A DNA stretch of 64,000 nucleotides from Moheibacter stercoris (GTDB lineage Bacteria > Bacteroidota > Bacteroidia > Flavobacteriales > Weeksellaceae): assembly GCF_040545805.1 (NCBI RefSeq), contig NZ_JBEPMO010000002.1, positions 62,001 through 126,000 on the forward strand, in the 5' to 3' direction. Shown here piece after piece: positions 59,755 to 64,000 of this stretch (its first letter is position 1; each line of letters starts with the position of its first letter). The notes below the pieces were generated by a model. It was not told the DNA's origin. It saw only the letters and a list, made by a program, of their open reading frames with translations, and searched no databases. The translations under genes were made by a program, and so were the position numbers.

Positions 59755-61155
59755 TTATTCAGTTTCATTAATCATTTGGATAAACTTATCCGTCCATTTC
59801 GAGAAAATAGATGGCCCTTTTGCCTGTTTTTGCTTTTTAATTCTCGCAGGCTTTTTCTCTTCACTTTTCGGAGCATCTAAAAATGGATCAACCTCTGCTT
59901 CGACTTCTGCAGAAATTTCTTCAGAATCAACCACTCCTTCGTTCATGGTGCTCATGACTTCTTCTTCGTAGATATCGGAATCATTTTCTTCCAATTTTTC
60001 TAATCCTTTCATTAACAATCCAACCGAAGTTGCATATTCAGGACCTGACAATTCATCTACATAATCACCAACAATGTGCTCATTGGAATACCCAATTCGA
60101 ACATCCATCCCTGTTAAATATTCGGTTAACTGTCTGATGTGTTTCAATTTTGAACCACCACCCGTCATAACGACACCAGCGATTAAACGCTTTTTCTGAT
60201 CGTCACAACCATAATGCTTCAATTCCAAATAGCTTTGCTCCAAAATTTCTTTTACGCGTGCATTGATGATTTGAGACAAACGCTTTAAGGAAATTTCTTT
60301 CGGATCACGTCCTCTTAAACCAGGAATCGAAACGATTTCGGTTTCTTTATTTTCTCCAGGCCATGCAGACCCAAATTTTTCTTTTAATAATTCTGCTTGA
60401 CGTTCAATAATTGAACATCCCACTTTGATATCCTCCGTGATGACATTTCCACCATAAGGAATGACAGAAGTATGACGAATCATATTGTCTTTGAAAATCG
60501 CAATATCGGTTGTTCCACCTCCTATATCAATCAAAGCAACACCTGCTTCTTTTTCTTCTTTACTCAAAGCTGCGTCTGAAGAAGCAATTGGTTCTAAAGT
60601 GATTCCAGCTAAATTCAACCCAGCATTTTTCACACAACGTGCAATGTTTTTGATAGAGGTAACTTGTCCAACCACTACATGGAAATTAGCTTCCAAACGG
60701 CTACCGTACATTCCCATAGGTTCTTTGATTTCACCTTCACCATCGATTTTAAAATCTTGAGGCAAAACATGAATGATTTCTTCCCCTGGTAACATCACCA
60801 ATTTGTACACTTGGTTGACCAATTTTTTCAAGTCGTTTTCATCGATGACATCTTCAGAATTAGGGCGAGTGATATAATCGCTATGCTGAAGGGAACGTAT
60901 ATGCTGCCCAGCAATACCAACTGTAACGTCTGTAATTTTAATCCCAGAAGCTGCCTCAGCTTGAGAAACTGCTTCTTTGATTGAATTGACAGTTTGGGTA
61001 ATGTTATTGACAACTCCTCTGTGAACGCCTAAACTTTTGGCCTTCCCAATTCCAAGAATTTCAATTTTCCCATGTTCATTTTTACGTCCGACCATCGCTA
61101 CGATTTTCGTGGTCCCGATATCCAAGCCTACTGCTATTCCTCTATTTGTCATCAT
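59755..61155 (-). CDS. ftsA: Cell division protein FtsA
   Basis: FtsA is the actin-like protein that ties FtsZ to the membrane. The 466-residue product has VGLDIGTTKIVAMVG, the SHS2-containing domain 1C (ITDVTVGIAGQHIRSLQHSDYI), the ATP motifs GVALIDIGGGTTDIAIFKD and GVVMTGGGSKLKHIRQLTEYL. The C-terminus has a Lys-rich linker (KSEEKKPARIKKQKQ) and ends in an amphipathic helix IFSKWTDKFIQMINETE that should bind the membrane. I use the ATG at 61155; a start at 61176 is open but non-conserved. The beginning overlaps the end of ftsQ by 14 bases. Confidence 0.96.
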   Translation of the reverse strand: MMTNRGIAVGLDIGTTKIVAMVGRKNEHGKIEILGIGKAKSLGVHRGVVNNITQTVNSIKEAVSQAEAASGIKITDVTVGIAGQHIRSLQHSDYITRPNSEDVIDENDLKKLVNQVYKLVMLPGEEIIHVLPQDFKIDGEGEIKEPMGMYGSRLEANFHVVVGQVTSIKNIARCVKNAGLNLAGITLEPIASSDAALSKEEKEAGVALIDIGGGTTDIAIFKDNMIRHTSVIPYGGNVITEDIKVGCSIIERQAELLKEKFGSAWPGENKETEIVSIPGLRGRDPKEISLKRLSQIINARVKEILEQSYLELKHYGCDDQKKRLIAGVVMTGGGSKLKHIRQLTEYLTGMDVRIGYSNEHIVGDYVDELSGPEYATSVGLLMKGLEKLEENDSDIYEEEVMSTMNEGVVDSEEISAEVEAEVDPFLDAPKSEEKKPARIKKQKQAKGPSIFSKWTDKFIQMINETE

Positions 61156-61882
61156 TAATTCTTTTGGTTGATACAATTTGGTTATTAAATCTTAGGTTTA
61201 TTTTTTCGTAATAATTCAATCCCACTTTCCCCAGATATTGGTCATAGAAAAGCTTCAGATTGTCAAATTTGTTTTCGAAATTATTTAACGCACCAAATTC
61301 AATGATGTAATCACCTTTGTTCACCAACAAAATAAATGAATTTGGCCCTTGTTTTTTAACAGCGATAATGTGATTTTTCAACAACTTATCAGCCGAAATA
61401 ACTTCTACTAAATTTTTTAGTCCTTCATAATCTTCTTCTTCTATCGGTCCGCCAACCATCAAAACCTCAGCAGCATACAAACTTGACAAAGGCATTTTGG
61501 TTAAATTTTCCGATAAATAATATTCGTCCGTCCCAGTGTTAATCCTTGCCAACGGCGTTTCTTGGTTAATTTGGATGTGCATTGCGCCATCAATATCCTG
61601 GAAAACTTCCGACTTTTCAATGAAGGAATTGCGGTTCAAAATATGCTCAACATTGGCTACATCCATGTTCCCTAAAGCAATTTTGGAAACATTCAATTGT
61701 TTGCTATTGACGATTTTTCTAATCAAACTATCGTTCACAAAATATTTCCCTGATTCGTGATCGACTGAAATTTTCAAATCGGTCAAGGGCTTGCAGGCAT
61801 GACGAATGGCTGAAAAACTCACCAAAAAAATGAAAATCACAATCCCAATTAGGACTTTTAACAACATCAATTTAGCCTTCAT
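61142..61882 (-). CDS. ftsQ: Cell division protein FtsQ
   Basis: The 246-residue protein has one N-terminal membrane helix (KVLIGIVIFIFLVSFSAI) and a periplasmic region with a POTRA-like start (ISVDHESGKYFVNDSLIRKIVNSKQLNVSKI) followed by the FtsQ beta domain (FIEKSEVFQDIDGAMHIQINQETPLARI). FtsQ connects early and late division proteins. Sequence conservation is low, but the place between murC and ftsA makes the call firm. Its start overlaps the end of murC by 11 bases. Confidence 0.9.
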   Translation of the reverse strand: MKAKLMLLKVLIGIVIFIFLVSFSAIRHACKPLTDLKISVDHESGKYFVNDSLIRKIVNSKQLNVSKIALGNMDVANVEHILNRNSFIEKSEVFQDIDGAMHIQINQETPLARINTGTDEYYLSENLTKMPLSSLYAAEVLMVGGPIEEEDYEGLKNLVEVISADKLLKNHIIAVKKQGPNSFILLVNKGDYIIEFGALNNFENKFDNLKLFYDQYLGKVGLNYYEKINLRFNNQIVSTKRINDDK

Positions 61883-63212
61883 TTAACCATGTTTTAATCG
61901 GTTGAACCAATGTGTCAATATTCCCTGCTCCTACCGTAACCAAAACATCAAATTCTTTGGTTTTGATTTTGGACATAGCCTCTTGTAAACTCGAAACTTC
62001 TTTCGCTTCCAAATTGATTTTCTCCAACAAAGAATCAGAGGTAACTCCTTCAATAGGAAGCTCTCTCGCCGGATAAATATCCAACAATATCAATTCATCA
62101 AACTGACTTAAGCTATCCACAAATCCGTCCATAAAATCTCTTGTTCTAGTAAAAAGATGCGGCTGAAATACACCCAATACCTTTTTCCCAGGAAACATAT
62201 CTTTGATCGAACGAATCACAGCATTTAGCTCAGTCGGATGATGCGCATAATCGTCAATATATACTTTGTCGTTGAAATCCCAACGATTGAATCGTCTTTT
62301 CACTCCAAGAAATTCTGCCAAAGCTTTTTGAATGGTTTCAAATGGAATTCCCAAATACAAGGAAACCGCAATTGCAGCTGTCGCATTTTCGACATTGTGC
62401 CTTCCAGGTAATTTCAGGCTAAAATCACGGAATAATCCTTCCGGAGTTTGAACATCGAAATGGTAAATTCCATTTTCAATTCGGATGTTGATCGCATCAA
62501 TTTCGGCACCTGATTCTACTCCATAGGTCGTGGCGTTTTCCAATGGTAAGCCTTTTCGAACAAATAATTTTTCAGTAATTTTCTGACTGAATTCAACAAA
62601 AGTTTGTTCAAATTCTTCTTTGTTTCCATAGATATCCAAATGATCGGCATCCATGGAGGTAATGATTCCAATTTTGGGCGATAATCTCAAAAAAGAACGA
62701 TCAAATTCGTCCGCTTCTGAAACCGTATATTTCGTTCCATTGATCAAGACATTGGAATTATAATTCTCGATAATTCCACCTAAAAAAGCGGTACTTTCTA
62801 GATCTGCCTGATGTAAAATATGACCTAAAATGGAAGATGTCGTCGTTTTCCCATGAGTTCCTGCTACTGCAATACCATAAGATGATTTCGTGATTTCACC
62901 CAAAACTTCGGAACGTTTTACCATTCGGAATTCCTTCTGAACGAAATATTGATAAATAACGGTATCATTTGGAATCGCTGGTGTATAAATCACCAAAGTA
63001 TTTTCGGGCGTTAAGAAGTTAGGTACTTTATCAGTTTGATCATCAAATGAAATGTCAATCCCTTCTTTTTCCAAAGCCAAAGTCAGTTCAGTAGGCGTTT
63101 TATCATACCCCAAAACCACTTTTTCCAAAGATTTGAAATAGCGTTCCAAGGCGCTCATACCGATTCCTCCGGCGCCAATGAAATAATAATAGGCATAATC
63201 TAAAACGTTCAT
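61872..63212 (-). CDS. murC: UDP-N-acetylmuramate-L-alanine ligase
   Basis: MurC adds L-Ala to UDP-MurNAc with ATP. The 446 residues have the N-terminal FIGAGGIGMSALERYF, the ATP loop AVAGTHGKTTTSSILGHIL, SEADEFDRSFL and the DADHLDIYGN segment, and the C-terminal domain with KRRFNRWDFNDKVYIDDYAHHPTELNAVI and GVFQPHLFTRTRDF. The protein begins directly with the Rossmann fold and is slightly shorter than usual. It overlaps murG by four bases (ATGA). Confidence 0.97.
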   Translation of the reverse strand: MNVLDYAYYYFIGAGGIGMSALERYFKSLEKVVLGYDKTPTELTLALEKEGIDISFDDQTDKVPNFLTPENTLVIYTPAIPNDTVIYQYFVQKEFRMVKRSEVLGEITKSSYGIAVAGTHGKTTTSSILGHILHQADLESTAFLGGIIENYNSNVLINGTKYTVSEADEFDRSFLRLSPKIGIITSMDADHLDIYGNKEEFEQTFVEFSQKITEKLFVRKGLPLENATTYGVESGAEIDAINIRIENGIYHFDVQTPEGLFRDFSLKLPGRHNVENATAAIAVSLYLGIPFETIQKALAEFLGVKRRFNRWDFNDKVYIDDYAHHPTELNAVIRSIKDMFPGKKVLGVFQPHLFTRTRDFMDGFVDSLSQFDELILLDIYPARELPIEGVTSDSLLEKINLEAKEVSSLQEAMSKIKTKEFDVLVTVGAGNIDTLVQPIKTWLNEG

Positions 63213-64000
63213 TTGATTTGATTTAATAAAATATCCACAATTTCTTTTGTTGCATTGGGTTTTCCCAAAGCTTTTAAATGGGTTGACAATTCCTTTTGTT
63301 TGCTTTCGTCCTTCAACAATTCCAAACTAGCCTTTACCAATGAGAAAGGAACTTCTTGGTCTGTAAACATCATGGCTGCATTTTTATCTACCAAAGCTTG
63401 GGCGTTTTTGGTTTGATGATCTTCTGCCGCAAATGGGAAAGGAACCAAAATCACAGGTTTCCCAACTAACGACAACTCAGAAATTGCCATCGCTCCTGCT
63501 CTTGAAACAATCACATCTGCTGCTGCAAATGCTGTTTTCATATCGTATATAAATTCCGTTACATGAATTCCTTTTGCGTCATGCGGAATTTCTGCACGTA
63601 TTTTTTCGTATTCTAATTTTCCTGTTTGCCAAATCAATTGAACATCGGAATCCACCAATTTTTTCCAATCTGCCAACCATGCATTGTTCAAGGTTCTCGA
63701 ACCTTGACTTCCTCCGATGGACAAAATCGTTTTTTTGGAAGTATCCAAACCAAATGAATTCAATGCGACATCATGATCGGTTAGATTTTGGAAAATTTCA
63801 GAACGAATAGGATTTCCTGTTAAATGAACTTTTGATTTTGGAAATTCTTGAATTCCGTCATAAGCAACACAAATCGCTGCTGCTTTGTTTTTCAAAAGTT
63901 TATTGGTAATTCCTGGAAAGGAATTTTGTTCTTGAATGACAACCGGAATGTTTCGTTTTGCAGCTTGCCACAAAAGTGGACCACTTGCGTATCCGCCAGT
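63209..64000 (-). CDS. murG: UDP-GlcNAc transferase MurG, 5' end outside window
   Basis: MurG adds GlcNAc to lipid I to make lipid II at the inner face of the membrane. The 263 visible residues are the C-terminal two thirds. The frame is open to the right edge and reads TGGYASGPLLWQAAKRNIPVVIQEQNSFPG, with the GGY motif, so the gene is only cut by the window. GGSQGSRTLN and the donor site SRAGAMAISELSLVGKPVILVPFPFAAEDHQTKNA are present. Confidence 0.97.
   Translation of the reverse strand, partial: TGGYASGPLLWQAAKRNIPVVIQEQNSFPGITNKLLKNKAAAICVAYDGIQEFPKSKVHLTGNPIRSEIFQNLTDHDVALNSFGLDTSKKTILSIGGSQGSRTLNNAWLADWKKLVDSDVQLIWQTGKLEYEKIRAEIPHDAKGIHVTEFIYDMKTAFAAADVIVSRAGAMAISELSLVGKPVILVPFPFAAEDHQTKNAQALVDKNAAMMFTDQEVPFSLVKASLELLKDESKQKELSTHLKALGKPNATKEIVDILLNQIK

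Noticed and set aside
1..64000. tRNA or rRNA genes
   Set aside because: I saw no cloverleaf with the conserved T-loop sequence and no rRNA-like stretch; a covariance-model scan would settle this.

Overview
The window reads as chromosome of a Gram-negative member of the Bacteroidota, class Flavobacteriia (a Weeksellaceae-like genus is my guess from protein style; this is inference). Support: many promoters fit the Bacteroidota sigma pattern (TTG or TTTG, about 18-21 bases, then TAnnTTTG); there are outer-membrane proteins of Bacteroidota type (TonB-dependent receptor with a carboxypeptidase-regulatory N-terminus, a DUF5916 barrel, an Omp28-like protein with a type IX secretion tail), an AT-rich base composition, and a ProS of the short type common in this phylum. 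No rRNA, tRNA, CRISPR array, insertion sequence or prophage was recognised.

Layout. 1-6.5 kb: envelope genes on the minus strand (ELWxxDGT-repeat protein, two lipoproteins, a FadL/PorV-like barrel, a Tyr/Gly/Trp-rich lipoprotein) interrupted by guaB. 6.7-15 kb: proS, a Spy/CpxP-like small protein, a TonB-dependent receptor, sppA, folK and an OmpA-family protein with calcium-binding repeats. 15-25.7 kb: mscL, DUF192, lgt, yidD, an RNA methyltransferase, mutS, an M48 lipoprotein peptidase, a MATE exporter preceded by a leader-peptide attenuator, a 590-base repeat region, a MazG-like gene and sucC. 25.8-41.5 kb: a two-component system, a small secreted protein and DUF5916 protein, a GT39-like glycosyltransferase, mltG-dapF, an HtrA protease, an FAD oxidoreductase, lolD, a polytopic membrane protein and a DUF2400 protein. 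41.5-48.9 kb: a sulfur locus. 49-55.7 kb: ABC exporter, esterase, pdxA, DUF177-rpmF, accB-accC. 56-64 kb: a secreted Omp28-like protein and the end of the division and cell-wall cluster, murG-murC-ftsQ-ftsA-ftsZ.

The sulfur locus is the most coherent accessory system. Two same-strand operons carry a paralogous pair of metallo-beta-lactamase/rhodanese proteins (one cytoplasmic, one with a signal peptide), two YeeE/YedE transporters, a Crp/Fnr regulator with a Cys-x5-Cys-Cys motif, a TauE exporter, an unknown lipoprotein, a DoxD-DoxA fusion and a TlpA-like thioredoxin. Both operons begin with an almost identical 20-base box, which in one case sits about 42 bases before the predicted transcription start. 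This suggests that the local Crp/Fnr protein controls uptake and oxidation of thiosulfate, sulfide or persulfide on both sides of the inner membrane.

Two other regulatory signals stand out. A ten-codon reading frame overlaps one arm of a hairpin whose other arm lies just before the MATE start codon, an arrangement like translational attenuators of antibiotic-resistance genes. Direct repeats phased at 11 bases lie between the two-component system and its divergent neighbour, and a similar array lies upstream of htrA, which hints at an envelope-stress regulon.
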